This document shows positions 18,581-27,558 of a stretch of DNA of 64,000 nucleotides, piece after piece. Origin of the DNA: Gammaproteobacteria bacterium. GTDB lineage: Bacteria > Pseudomonadota > Gammaproteobacteria > Pseudomonadales > Cellvibrionaceae. The position numbers and the translations under genes were made by a program. Where the stretch lies: positions 62,001-126,000 of the forward strand of contig SEBU01000001.1 of the NCBI GenBank assembly GCA_004173475.1, in the 5' to 3' direction. How positions within the stretch are numbered: the first letter of the stretch is position 1; each line of letters begins with the position of its first letter. The notes beneath the pieces are model-generated. The model was given only the letters and a program-made list of their open reading frames with translations, was not told where the DNA came from and made no database searches.

Positions 18581-21559
18581 TTACCACTTCCAATTCAAAC
18601 CCACCTTAAGTGTTAATGGTGGCCCTGCTAGCGTATCGTTAGGCTGTCCAAACTTTGGATTTAATGGCCCGCCAGCATCGCCATACCAATCTTGATAACT
18701 GTCGTAATTTTTTGAGTTGGTGACATTGAGAATATCTAGTCGCAATGTCATCACACTATCATCAACGATATATCCAGTCTCAATATCCTTACTAAGAGAA
18801 ATGTCCAACTGTTTGTAACCAAGAAACCCGTGACTGTCGGGTTTAAATGTGCGATACACACACGCATCCCAACCAGCACGGCAATCTTGCCCATAAAACG
18901 TTTCGACACTTTGCAGATTTAATTTAGCAGATAAAACAACTCCGCCTGGCAAATCGGTGATGCCTGCGATGACTAATCTATGCTCCGGTAAGTCATGAAC
19001 ACGATGCACACCATAATCCGACAGTCTCGGATAATCCAATGAATAAATCTCGCCAACCTTGCGATTGCTCGTAGCATCTGTATAGGTGTATGCGACATTC
19101 ATACCCCAACCATTTTCTTCTTTGGGTTTATCTAATTTAAGATAGAAAGAGTTAGTTTTGGTTTCAACGCCTGTATTACTAAGTATCAGATTTCCAAAAC
19201 CAGGTACGGTTTGAGTCCATGGCGCCCCCCAAGTTTTTCCAGGTTCAAAAAACTCGCCATTGGCCTGACGATTTCCCAGAATCCAGGTGTAACCATCTTT
19301 ACTCTCAATTCGTGAGAAGCTGAATTCGCCCTTCCACTCATCACTGAGATCACCACGCAGACCTAAACTAAATTGATCAGAATACGGTGTTTTTAAATTG
19401 TTATTTACGAGATTAACTTCACGTCCAGTGCCTGTGCCATCTACAAACCCAGCAAGCCCTTCAGGTGTTAAATATTGAGGATCCCAATCCAAACAGCTGG
19501 ATGATGTTGGTGTACCCAAATTACAGCTGTCATAGGACGTATATTTTTCATTACCCGTTTTAAATATTTTTTCATAAGTTGGGAATGTTGCCTTTGTTCT
19601 TTCTGTTTGCAAATAATCAAAAATATTCCGATCGTAAGCTCGACCAACACCACCAAACAACTCCAAAGCAATTTCTTCGTTCAACTTGTACGTAAATCCA
19701 AAACGAGGTTGCCATGCATTTTTAAAGGAATTACGGTTACTGCCGTCACTAATATAATCTTCAATGTTTATGTTTGAGTTTTGCAGATTTGTCCAGCCAC
19801 GCAGAGCTGCAGCCAAATCATCCGGAGTTTTGTAATCAAGAAAGCTTGACGATTCTTCGTAGTCCCAACGCACACCGGCATTAATATTCAAGCGATCTGA
19901 CACTGTCCAATCATCCTGAATATAAATTCCGTATTGCTCGTTATCAGATTCTGCCGAGCCGTCTCCAATACCCGCTAGTGGTGCGCCCCACCGAACCCGG
20001 TTTGGCTGTGTCAGATTAAGATCGTATTCAATATCGTATTCATATTGCGCGTTATATGGCTGTTGTTCAGTAGCGTTGAGCGTTAAAGATTTATATTTAA
20101 AACCAGCTTTTATTACATGGTTTGAAATTGCGTGGTAAGTAAAATCTTCCTGGATCCCCCAACCTTTTTGACTTTTATTTTGGTAATCGGGGCCGCCGCC
20201 CGCATTCAATATTGCTGCCCGGGCATTATTGGTTAAAATTATGCCATTTTGCCTAGTGTGCGCACGTGGGTTATAGGTTGCGTCCTCATAGGTCACATGA
20301 AAATCATTAGTCCAATTATCTTCACGCCAGTTATGGCTTAAATCAATACGAGTTTCATCGTTCTTTTTATCGGTACCGTAAGATAATAAATTCGTACCAC
20401 CAACACTAGTCAACTCGGTTTCATCGCGAATTTTTGCGGATAACTCAAGCTTTTGTGCATCATTAATTAAATAATCCAACTTGACGAAATACAAATCCTC
20501 TTGGAATTCCGCAGGTATTCCGCTCCACGCATCAGCAAATTGGGGGGGCAATTTATCCGGTGTATAAGTTGCCTGTATTGTCATTGATTTTGGATCAACA
20601 TTATTTTTTGCCTCATAGGCTAAAAAGAAATGCATTTTGTCTTTAATAATCGGACCGCCGATGCTTACGCCATACTGATTTTGTTTACCAGGCACTTTTT
20701 TATTATCTTTCAACTCAGCAGGATACATCTCGCGCATGCCTTCATTGCTGTAATCGTAAAATATACCGCCGTGAAATTCATTCGTACCCGATGCTGTCAC
20801 CGCAACAATAGCTGCACTGCTTAACTGATCGTATTCAGCGGAATAATTTTGTGTGATAACTTTATATTCGCCGATTGCAGATTGCGGAAAAGGATTGCCG
20901 CGGCTTGAATCCTGCCCTGCTACCCCACCTTGTAAAACATAATTCTTCTGCCCCACACCATCAATAAAAACATTGATAGCGTTTCCAGTTTGCGCGCCAC
21001 CTCTAATTTTTGTGCTTCCGTCCGACGCTTGCGTAAACTGTACGCCGGGTGCCAAATCAGCAAATGAGAGGAAGTTACGCGTGTTTTGCGGAATAACCTG
21101 AATTTGTTCGAGCGAAACATTGGTGCCTATTTCGCCGCTAGTATTTTTTAATTTGAAATTTGTACCAATAACGGTAATTTCATCGACCTTATCATCGTTG
21201 GTAGACGACTTATCAATTTCAAAATCCAATGCAACGGATTGGCCGACCTTTAAGGTTATTGTTTTCGGTTCTTTTTCAAGTTTATTCTGTAACAACACCT
21301 GATAGCGTCCCGGTGCTAGCCCTTTAAATGTATAGGAGCCATCCTGTTGGGTTATGGCGCGGAAGGTGTATCCGTTGTCAATATTTTTTGCAGTAACTTC
21401 AAGACCCTGTTGCGGTTGTGTATGAGATGCAACAACACCTTGGACACTTGCACTGCCAATTTGCGCGACAGCTGTGTGTGCCAATGCAGCCAGAGTTATG
21501 GAACTGATGAGAGATGTTAGATTTTTTTTCGTAAAATTAAATAGCTGTTGGCTTTTCAT
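18581..21559 (-). CDS. TonB-dependent receptor with N-terminal carboxypeptidase-like domain
   Basis: A 992-residue outer-membrane receptor of the Oar-like class. Signal peptide ends at about HTAVAQ (residue 33). A carboxypeptidase-regulatory-like beta-sandwich follows (ASVQGVVASHTQPQQGLEVT to LAPGRYQVLLQN), then the plug (VDEITVIGTNFKLKNTSGE, IRGGAQTGNAINVFIDGVG) and a large beta-barrel ending in LKVGLNWKW. AAAGGAGAA precedes the ATG. Such receptors import oligosaccharides, siderophores or peptides; the neighbouring esterase suggests a plant-glycan ligand, but that is inference. The gene stands alone in its transcription unit, with no adjacent regulator. Confidence 0.9.
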   Translation of the reverse strand: MKSQQLFNFTKKNLTSLISSITLAALAHTAVAQIGSASVQGVVASHTQPQQGLEVTAKNIDNGYTFRAITQQDGSYTFKGLAPGRYQVLLQNKLEKEPKTITLKVGQSVALDFEIDKSSTNDDKVDEITVIGTNFKLKNTSGEIGTNVSLEQIQVIPQNTRNFLSFADLAPGVQFTQASDGSTKIRGGAQTGNAINVFIDGVGQKNYVLQGGVAGQDSSRGNPFPQSAIGEYKVITQNYSAEYDQLSSAAIVAVTASGTNEFHGGIFYDYSNEGMREMYPAELKDNKKVPGKQNQYGVSIGGPIIKDKMHFFLAYEAKNNVDPKSMTIQATYTPDKLPPQFADAWSGIPAEFQEDLYFVKLDYLINDAQKLELSAKIRDETELTSVGGTNLLSYGTDKKNDETRIDLSHNWREDNWTNDFHVTYEDATYNPRAHTRQNGIILTNNARAAILNAGGGPDYQNKSQKGWGIQEDFTYHAISNHVIKAGFKYKSLTLNATEQQPYNAQYEYDIEYDLNLTQPNRVRWGAPLAGIGDGSAESDNEQYGIYIQDDWTVSDRLNINAGVRWDYEESSSFLDYKTPDDLAAALRGWTNLQNSNINIEDYISDGSNRNSFKNAWQPRFGFTYKLNEEIALELFGGVGRAYDRNIFDYLQTERTKATFPTYEKIFKTGNEKYTSYDSCNLGTPTSSSCLDWDPQYLTPEGLAGFVDGTGTGREVNLVNNNLKTPYSDQFSLGLRGDLSDEWKGEFSFSRIESKDGYTWILGNRQANGEFFEPGKTWGAPWTQTVPGFGNLILSNTGVETKTNSFYLKLDKPKEENGWGMNVAYTYTDATSNRKVGEIYSLDYPRLSDYGVHRVHDLPEHRLVIAGITDLPGGVVLSAKLNLQSVETFYGQDCRAGWDACVYRTFKPDSHGFLGYKQLDISLSKDIETGYIVDDSVMTLRLDILNVTNSKNYDSYQDWYGDAGGPLNPKFGQPNDTLAGPPLTLKVGLNWKW

Positions 21560-21745
21560 AGGTTCTCCTTTGTTATCAAAATTATATAGGCCGCTATGTT
21601 GGGCTTATTTTGATTCTAACGGAAAACTTTGGGAAAAAGAAAATTTTACGAATCGAGGTTCGTTTAATAACAGAAAAATGGAGTTAAATATTTTACATTT
21701 TGAGGAATTGGCACCACATTCATCATTTTATTAATTATTATTAAA

Positions 21746-22459
21746 TCAGGAATCAATTTCCGTTGTTTCAAGGGTAACAGTGATTTTTTCTCCGTCCCAA
21801 ATATATTCGTAGTGAGTTGTTTGAATAACATCTTTTATAAAGATGGGGGAAAATATTGCGTAGCATATTTTATTTTCTATACGCACCGAGTAATAGACTA
21901 TCCCGGAGTCATTATTTGATTTTACAATCGCACCTAGTTGCTGAGACGCGGAATAATCATCTTTAACATACCAATCATTATCTTTATAAATGTCGCCTCT
22001 TATGTCACGCAAGCTCGCACTGAATTGCGTTTTTAAACATCGCATACTTAATCGATCATACTTTAAACCTTCCACTCCCGAAAAATAACATTGCTGGTGA
22101 TAACGTGTTTCTGCAATAGCAGTTTGCACATCCTCTGCTGCATAATAAACGCCAAAATCACCACTTGAAAAACGCGAGCCCGCAGGATTTAAATGCACGA
22201 ATGGACCGAGCGCATAATTGCAGCCGCGAATTCCGTAGGGTCGCTCTTCAACAGGAACACGATTTAGACTTCCAACTTCATTGCGGATGCGCGGATTAGT
22301 GAGTTCTTGAATCGCATACAAAATTTCGAACTCGTCTTGGTTCGCTACATCGTCAAATAAAGATGTAGGTGGGTATCTGCTAGGAATTAAACGGTAAGCG
22401 GTTTGATTAAAAAAAACCGTTTGGGGAATGGCTTTTATATCTATCAAAGGACTGTCCAA
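21746..22459 (-). CDS. RES-domain NAD+-degrading toxin
   Basis: The toxin half of a RES/Xre module. Family members deplete NAD+ by phosphorolysis or hydrolysis. 237 residues from a TTG start. Conserved elements: an early Arg in AYRLIPSRYPPTSLFD, the core RFSSGDFGVYYAAEDVQTAI with the following Glu in AETRYH, and a late Ser in GIVYYSVR. The domain appears complete. It lies 18 bp after the Xre gene, so translation is probably coupled to the antitoxin; no independent SD is visible, which fits low toxin synthesis. The region is more AT-rich than the flanking housekeeping genes. Confidence 0.88.
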   Translation of the reverse strand: MDSPLIDIKAIPQTVFFNQTAYRLIPSRYPPTSLFDDVANQDEFEILYAIQELTNPRIRNEVGSLNRVPVEERPYGIRGCNYALGPFVHLNPAGSRFSSGDFGVYYAAEDVQTAIAETRYHQQCYFSGVEGLKYDRLSMRCLKTQFSASLRDIRGDIYKDNDWYVKDDYSASQQLGAIVKSNNDSGIVYYSVRIENKICYAIFSPIFIKDVIQTTHYEYIWDGEKITVTLETTEIDS

Positions 22460-22477
22460 AATTTCAGGAGAAGCAAC

Positions 22478-22873
22478 TCAAGAGAATTGTCCGTCGCGAG
22501 TTGCATCCAGGTGACGATGTACTTCGTAAAGTGCGCTCATTAATCCAGAGCTTAAAATTTCCATAGGTGCTTTGCCGTTAAAAAATTTATTTTTATTTGG
22601 CATCCGTAAAAAACCATATTGGTTTTCAGGATTTTCGAACAATACACGAAGCACCGCATGTATATTCAAAACATAACTAATGCGCTCGAGTAAATCTGGT
22701 GATAAACGTGCGCTGGCTGGCTCCGCTTGATATTTATGCAGCGTAGAACGACCCACACCCAGCAGTGCCATTTTTTCTTTTTCTGAGCACTCCCACTTGT
22801 CCATGATATTTAACGCAGTGCCAACAGCAGCGTGGGCGGCATTAGCGGGTAAACGTTGGGCTAGAGCACTCAT
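22478..22873 (-). CDS. Xre/MbcA/ParS-type antitoxin (DUF2384)
   Basis: Antitoxin partner of the RES toxin. I start at an ATG with GGAGG five bases upstream, giving 131 residues (MSALAQRLPANAAHAAVG); the frame extends 26 codons further to a weaker start. The N-terminal part is an Xre-like helix-turn-helix (MALLGVGRSTLHKYQAEP). The C-terminal half is the DUF2384 toxin-binding domain (ERISYVLNIHAVLRVLFENP, MRMPNKN-like region, APMEILSSG). Antitoxins of this class both neutralise the toxin and repress their own promoter. It is transcribed first, as is usual for the pair. Confidence 0.88.
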   Translation of the reverse strand: MSALAQRLPANAAHAAVGTALNIMDKWECSEKEKMALLGVGRSTLHKYQAEPASARLSPDLLERISYVLNIHAVLRVLFENPENQYGFLRMPNKNKFFNGKAPMEILSSGLMSALYEVHRHLDATRDGQFS

Positions 22874-23008
22874 AAAGACCTCCGGGACTTTGTCAGCGGC
22901 CCATTTCTGCAACCGCTCTATTACTTTTACGTAACGGTTTAAGCGCAACATCTGCGTCTAAATCCATAATAGAACATTTTATGCACTAATGTCTATTTAT
23001 ATTCATTA

Positions 23009-24085
23009 TTATGCAGCTAATATTTTGGTCGCTATTTCTGCTCCAGGTACATTAGCCTCGACTAAAAGCACAATCAAAAGAATAAATGCCAGAGCGACAG
23101 CCAAATACCAGGCTAGCGAGAACCATATTCCATAGGTTTTAAGCGGGGTTATATCTGCCGATATGGGCACTGACCAAGCGGTAATTAGGTCCACAACACC
23201 AATAAAAATGAAAAACGACAAAAAATAAAATCCAAATGACCATGAAAAGTAGAGACATAAAGCAGAGAGGCTTAGCAACAAAACAAGCGCAATTCGGTTA
23301 CGACGAGAGAAAACCAGCGCTTTGACTACGTGGCCGCCATCCAGTGGATAGACAGGAAACAAGTTAACCAGATTAAGCAAGGCGCTGATGGAGGTGACCA
23401 ATCCGCAAAAATGGCTACCCGTAACAAGAAATGCAACGTAGAAACCTGCGGTCATCACCAAGCCATAAACGGGCCCCATCATGGAAATATAGAGCGACTC
23501 CCATTGCGTGCGCGCTTTGTCCCCTACGGCGACACCACCCAAAAAAGGAATCAAGTAAAAGCCTTTGGTGGGTATTCCAAACTTCTTCATAGCTCGCACA
23601 TGGCCATATTCATGGAACATAAGAACAGCCACCAATGCCAGCGCAAATTCGACAGTAAACATCACGCTATAGACCGCCACTGAAGCCCCCAATAACGCGA
23701 CCTTGATGACTTTGAAACTCTTAAATAATTTGGCCGCTATACCCAGCAAAACAAAGCTGTTAACTTTTCCGCTTTGATGTGGCGATGCCCCTGGCTGTTG
23801 AACAAGAAGAGACTTGGCCTGTTCGCTGACGTCTGCAATACCGGTAATGACTGGGTAGCTGGATGCATGTAAGTCGTAGCTAATTTGTTGATTTTCAGGA
23901 TCAAGCTTAAAACTCAACGTCGATTGCCCAAGCTGCGCATCATCAAAATTATGAATACTGTTTGCTTCACCCCAAGGCTTCACTGACATGACTACGCCAT
24001 CCAGACTCAACCGCTCTAATTGCAAATCAACATCCAGAGTTACTGCGAAACGACGCTCCAGCGCATCAAACGAAAAAAATTCCAT
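23009..24085 (-). CDS. Site-2 protease family (M50) membrane metalloprotease
   Basis: A 358-residue intramembrane zinc protease. The first 120 residues look like a soluble beta-rich domain. Hydrophobic segments begin near residue 123, and the zinc motif HEYGH is at residues 158-162. The second metal motif LDGGH lies near residue 249 in NLVNLFPVYPLDGGH. Several further helices follow. M50 enzymes cleave membrane-bound substrates such as anti-sigma factors; no anti-sigma or PDZ domain is visible here, so the substrate is unknown. It is divergent from the CvfB-like gene across 85 bp. Confidence 0.82.
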   Translation of the reverse strand: MEFFSFDALERRFAVTLDVDLQLERLSLDGVVMSVKPWGEANSIHNFDDAQLGQSTLSFKLDPENQQISYDLHASSYPVITGIADVSEQAKSLLVQQPGASPHQSGKVNSFVLLGIAAKLFKSFKVIKVALLGASVAVYSVMFTVEFALALVAVLMFHEYGHVRAMKKFGIPTKGFYLIPFLGGVAVGDKARTQWESLYISMMGPVYGLVMTAGFYVAFLVTGSHFCGLVTSISALLNLVNLFPVYPLDGGHVVKALVFSRRNRIALVLLLSLSALCLYFSWSFGFYFLSFFIFIGVVDLITAWSVPISADITPLKTYGIWFSLAWYLAVALAFILLIVLLVEANVPGAEIATKILAA

Positions 24086-24170
24086 AAACTATCTACTCTC
24101 TATAATCACCCTTCTTAGGGCACAAGCTTTACAATAGCGCCCATTATGCCCTGTATATAAAAGGTTAAAC

Positions 24171-25001
24171 ATGCTTAAGATTGGTCAAATGAATCACTTG
24201 GAAGTCATCAAGCAAGTGGATTTCGGTTTGTTTTTAGATGGTGGGAATTACGGCAATATTCTTTTACCTCGCCGCTACGTTCCTGCGACTGCCAAGGTTG
24301 GCGATAGCCTCGACGTATTTATTTATCTGGACTCAGATGATTGCATTATTGCAACAACCCTTACACCAAAAGTTATGGTTGGCCAATGCGCACATCTTGA
24401 AGTAAAAGATGTAAACGCTGTAGGTGCTTTTTTAGATTGGGGTCTACCAAAAGATTTACTCGTACCCTACAACGAACAACTCAAGCCCATGGAAGTCGGC
24501 AACAGTTATGTTGTATACGTTTATCTTGATTCACATACATCACGCATCACCGCGTCATCGCGCCTAAGCCATCATTTGGAAGAACGGGCTAGTGGATTAA
24601 AAGTACAACAAGAAGTTGATTTAATCATTTGCGGGCGCACCGACCTAGGTTTTAAAGCCGTTATTAATCACACTCATCTAGGTTTAGTATTTCGCGATAA
24701 CGCACCACGCACTCTACTTTACGGCGAAAAATTAAAAGGCTTCATAAAAGAAATCCGTCCCGACCGAAAAATTGGCTTGAGTTTGCAACCCGTAAATAGC
24801 GTGGTGCGCGATGAACTTACCGATATTATTTTAAATCACTTAAAAGAAAATGGCGGCGAATCAACCCTTACCGATAAAAGCGAACCAGAAGAAATTTATT
24901 TTCAATATAAAGTCAGCAAAGGCATTTATAAAAATGCACTAAGCAAGCTCTACAAGGAAAGAAAAATTTTAATTACTAAGGAAAAGATTACTTTGGCGTA
25001 A
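24171..25001 (+). CDS. CvfB-like S1-domain RNA-binding protein
   Basis: A 276-residue protein of the CvfB/YitL family: three S1-like OB-fold units (starting MLKIGQMNHLEVIKQVDFGL, VGQCAHLEVKDVNAVGAFLD and VQQEVDLIICGRTDLGFKAV) and a C-terminal winged-helix (FQYKVSKGIYKNALSKLYKE). Proteins of this family bind RNA, and in Gram-positives they affect virulence-factor expression; the role in Gram-negatives is less clear. The standalone gene is followed by a hairpin about 110 bp downstream. Confidence 0.85.
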   Translation: MLKIGQMNHLEVIKQVDFGLFLDGGNYGNILLPRRYVPATAKVGDSLDVFIYLDSDDCIIATTLTPKVMVGQCAHLEVKDVNAVGAFLDWGLPKDLLVPYNEQLKPMEVGNSYVVYVYLDSHTSRITASSRLSHHLEERASGLKVQQEVDLIICGRTDLGFKAVINHTHLGLVFRDNAPRTLLYGEKLKGFIKEIRPDRKIGLSLQPVNSVVRDELTDIILNHLKENGGESTLTDKSEPEEIYFQYKVSKGIYKNALSKLYKERKILITKEKITLA

Positions 25002-25109
25002 TTGAGCAGCGAGCAAACGACAATTCCAAATCATCAACCTAAAAATTCATTGGCGACATTCATATAGTTGAGAAGTCGTCTTCTTCAATTAGGCGAACCA
25101 CTCGCAGAC

Positions 25110-25144
25110 ATCCAGCTTTTAAAAATTGAAATTAAAAGCTGGAT
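25110..25144. repeat. Hairpin downstream of the cvfB-like gene
   Basis: ATCCAGCTTTTAA and its near-exact complement TTAAAAGCTGGAT flank a loop of about 9 nt. The sequence TCCAGCTTTT also occurs in the purH-purD repeat, so this may be a decayed copy of that element. It could serve as a weak terminator. Confidence 0.5.
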
Positions 25145-25251
25145 TGTTACCAACAATTATAAACTTACCCGCCACACTGTATTCGCCCATTTAATATTTC
25201 CCATTTCTTACCACTAACAAATTTACATTTTACACTTCCAAAACTTGCATC

Positions 25252-25292
25252 TACGTAAGTCTTCGTATAAATTAATTACGAAGACTTACGTA
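25252..25292. promoter_or_regulatory. Perfect 16-bp inverted repeat, predicted BlaI-type operator
   Basis: TACGTAAGTCTTCGTA and its exact reverse complement are separated by 9 bp of AT. The left arm falls between a TTGCAT (-35-like, 25245-25250) and a TATAAA (-10-like, 25266-25271), so a bound repressor would block the promoter. The site ends 22 bp before the blaI-like start, the expected place for autoregulation. Confidence 0.8.
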
Positions 25293-25314
25293 TATAACCG
25301 CAAAAGGAACAATA

Positions 25315-25686
25315 ATGAGCAATCCTACACCCGCCGAATTAGAAATACTGCGCATTATCTGGAACCTTGGTGAAGCTAAAGTACAAGCAGTGAATGATGA
25401 ACTATGCAAAACAAAACCCATTGGCTACACCACCACACTCAAAACCATGCAAATTATGGAACAGAAGGGATTATTAGGGCGTAAGAAAGATGGCAAAAGT
25501 CATATCTACTTTCCCACTGCGGAACAACAAGACACCCAAACAACATTGCTCAATCGCCTACTCCACTCCGCATTTGGTGGGTCGAAATCAAAACTGGTCA
25601 TGCAATTATTAGGTAGTGAAAAAGTATCAAAACAAGAATTGAAGGACATTAAAGAATTTTTAGCAGAAATGGAGAATAAAAAATGA
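25315..25686 (+). CDS. BlaI/MecI/CopY-family transcriptional repressor
   Basis: A 123-residue winged-helix repressor. N-terminal LTPAELEILRIIW-like segment (PTPAELEILRIIWNLG), recognition region GYTTTLKTMQIMEQKGLL and wing GKSHIYFPT are typical of the family; the C-terminal part is the dimerisation helix pair. AAAGGA precedes the ATG. It overlaps the M56 gene by 4 bp (ATGA). In the bla/mec systems the M56 sensor inactivates the repressor by proteolysis; the same logic is likely here. No beta-lactamase gene is nearby, so the regulon is unknown. Confidence 0.92.
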   Translation: MSNPTPAELEILRIIWNLGEAKVQAVNDELCKTKPIGYTTTLKTMQIMEQKGLLGRKKDGKSHIYFPTAEQQDTQTTLLNRLLHSAFGGSKSKLVMQLLGSEKVSKQELKDIKEFLAEMENKK

Positions 25687-27440
25687 ACCAACTATCTCAA
25701 TTGTTGAGCCACCAATTAGTTCACGCAATTGGATGGACGATAATTCATTCGCTATGGCAATTCTCCCTAATCGCAATATTAGTGGCGACGAGCTATGCAT
25801 TTACCAAAAAAATATCGGCAGCCAAACGATATTGGATAAATATTTTTGGCTTAGTCAGTTGTATTGTCACTAGTATTGTCACGTTTTTTCTCAATCTTCA
25901 TGACACGGTCGTCATAGATATAATTTCAAACAATGTATCTGATAACTCTGTCGTCCTCACTCAAAGTTCCTATGTTGAAAGCTTTCACAGAAATAACCTG
26001 TTGGAAGTATTTGATAAGCACGTTGGTAAAATCGTATTCATTTGGATGATAGGCTTTAGCTTTTATTTGACCAAATATCTCACAGAGCTTTTCTTTTGCC
26101 AAAAAGTCAAAAATCACAAAAATCAATCACTTGATGAACAATGGGTAACTAGCTTTAATGAACTGAAAAATTGTTTGGGTATTACCCAATCAATTCAGCT
26201 ACGCACATCCGAAATAGTTAATGTTCCTTGCGTGATAGGTCATTTCAAGCCAATGATACTTTTACCTGTAAGCATGATGCTTGGTTTATCCCACCAACAA
26301 CTGGACGTCATTCTACTTCATGAGCTGGCCCATATTCGTAGAAACGATTACCTAACCAAGAGCCTGCAAACTTTCATAACATCTATTTATTTTTTTAATC
26401 CCTTTATACATTGGCTTTCTTCAAAAATAGATGAAGAGCGTGAAAATGCCTGTGATGACGTAGCCGTCTCTGTAAGCGGTGATCCATTGTTTTATGCGAA
26501 TACACTTAAGGAGTTTGCAGAAATGAAAGAAAACCACACCATGATAGTTGCCATCGCAGGTTCAAAAAAATTACTGCTTAATCGTATTAAACGCCTATTT
26601 AATAATGAAGACAGTTTTCCAAAGACCTACGGAAAAACACTAGCATTTATGGGTTTTTTCTTATTCATAGCTAGTTATTCGTTAACGGGCTTTAGCGACG
26701 GAGGGGAAAATGACGAGAGACATAGCTTCCACGTCGAAAAGGTGGCTTTGTCGGAAGCTATTTTATTAGCAGAACAATCCTGTCCCGATGAAATAAAACT
26801 AATAAAATTAAAAAATCCCCATCGGTTGGTTACCGCTGATTTAAAAAATGTTTCTTGTCGGAAGCTGGCTGAGTTTATAACCAGAACGGATAAAATTTTT
26901 AAGGAAAAAACGTTTACATCAAATTTTACGGATGGAAATATAGATAATATACTTTCTCAACTTTCTGAAAACTGCCCTGGGATTACTGAAAACATAAATA
27001 TTAAAAGGCCGAGCTATCTTAAAATAACTTTCGTCTCGGATGCTACTACCTGTAGACGTGCGCAACACCATATTGAAAGCCGGTACCTAGCGGCAACGAC
27101 TGTAGCTGACGAATCGATTATCGTAAACGATGGGTTTGGTACTGCGCCCTATAGCGACGCTATATGGCCAAATCTGGCGATCCCAACAGAAATGAAAGTT
27201 AATGCCGACGTTAAATGTGATTCGTTATTTTCAGTGGATATAACCGGAAAGCCTTTTGAGGTAAGTGCAAAATGCATTAGCAATAGTCAAGATGCAGCCT
27301 TAGTATTTGAAAGTAATCTCATTACAGCAATAAATAAAACTCAATTCAAGCCAAAAGTACTTAATGGAAAAAGTTTCACGATGAGAAATATTCATATCTC
27401 AAATAATTTTTCAGTAGACGAAAAATACGGGGTTTTATAG
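25683..27440 (+). CDS. BlaR1-like M56 membrane metalloprotease with TonB-like C-terminus
   Basis: A 585-residue M56 protein. Four N-terminal transmembrane helices surround the cytosolic zinc protease domain with HELAH at residues 213-217 and a downstream Glu in DEERENACDD. A further helix near residue 320 (LAFMGFFLFIASYSLTGF) leads to a periplasmic part. Instead of the penicillin-binding sensor of BlaR1, the last 90 residues resemble the TonB C-terminal fold (LFSVDITGKPFEVSAKC to INKTQFKPKVLNGKSF). The intermediate periplasmic part has several Cys residues. It is translationally coupled to the repressor. The signal it senses is unknown. Confidence 0.85.
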   Translation: MNQLSQLLSHQLVHAIGWTIIHSLWQFSLIAILVATSYAFTKKISAAKRYWINIFGLVSCIVTSIVTFFLNLHDTVVIDIISNNVSDNSVVLTQSSYVESFHRNNLLEVFDKHVGKIVFIWMIGFSFYLTKYLTELFFCQKVKNHKNQSLDEQWVTSFNELKNCLGITQSIQLRTSEIVNVPCVIGHFKPMILLPVSMMLGLSHQQLDVILLHELAHIRRNDYLTKSLQTFITSIYFFNPFIHWLSSKIDEERENACDDVAVSVSGDPLFYANTLKEFAEMKENHTMIVAIAGSKKLLLNRIKRLFNNEDSFPKTYGKTLAFMGFFLFIASYSLTGFSDGGENDERHSFHVEKVALSEAILLAEQSCPDEIKLIKLKNPHRLVTADLKNVSCRKLAEFITRTDKIFKEKTFTSNFTDGNIDNILSQLSENCPGITENINIKRPSYLKITFVSDATTCRRAQHHIESRYLAATTVADESIIVNDGFGTAPYSDAIWPNLAIPTEMKVNADVKCDSLFSVDITGKPFEVSAKCISNSQDAALVFESNLITAINKTQFKPKVLNGKSFTMRNIHISNNFSVDEKYGVL

Positions 27441-27450
27441 CGCTCACCCG

Positions 27451-27486
27451 TAAATTTGGAGCGATTTTTTCACCGCTCCAAATTTA
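27451..27486. terminator. Hairpin between M56 gene and pepN
   Basis: TAAATTTGGAGCG and CGCTCCAAATTTA form a perfect 13-bp stem with a T-rich loop, between convergent genes. There is no long T-run after the stem, so it is a plausible but not canonical terminator. Confidence 0.65.
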
Positions 27487-27558
27487 GCCCGGTAATATCT
27501 GAAGAGAAACACTCAACCATCGCTAAAATTCATTCGGTTGATGCGTACCTAAAACAGG

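Larger units (their letters stand above)
25002..25314. other. 313-bp intergenic region, cvfB-like to blaI-like
   Basis: No coding sequence seen. It contains an AT-rich hairpin at 25110-25144, and the blaI-like promoter with its palindromic operator at 25252-25292. GTCGTC-rich sequence near 25075 weakly resembles the repeat elements elsewhere in the window. Confidence 0.6.
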
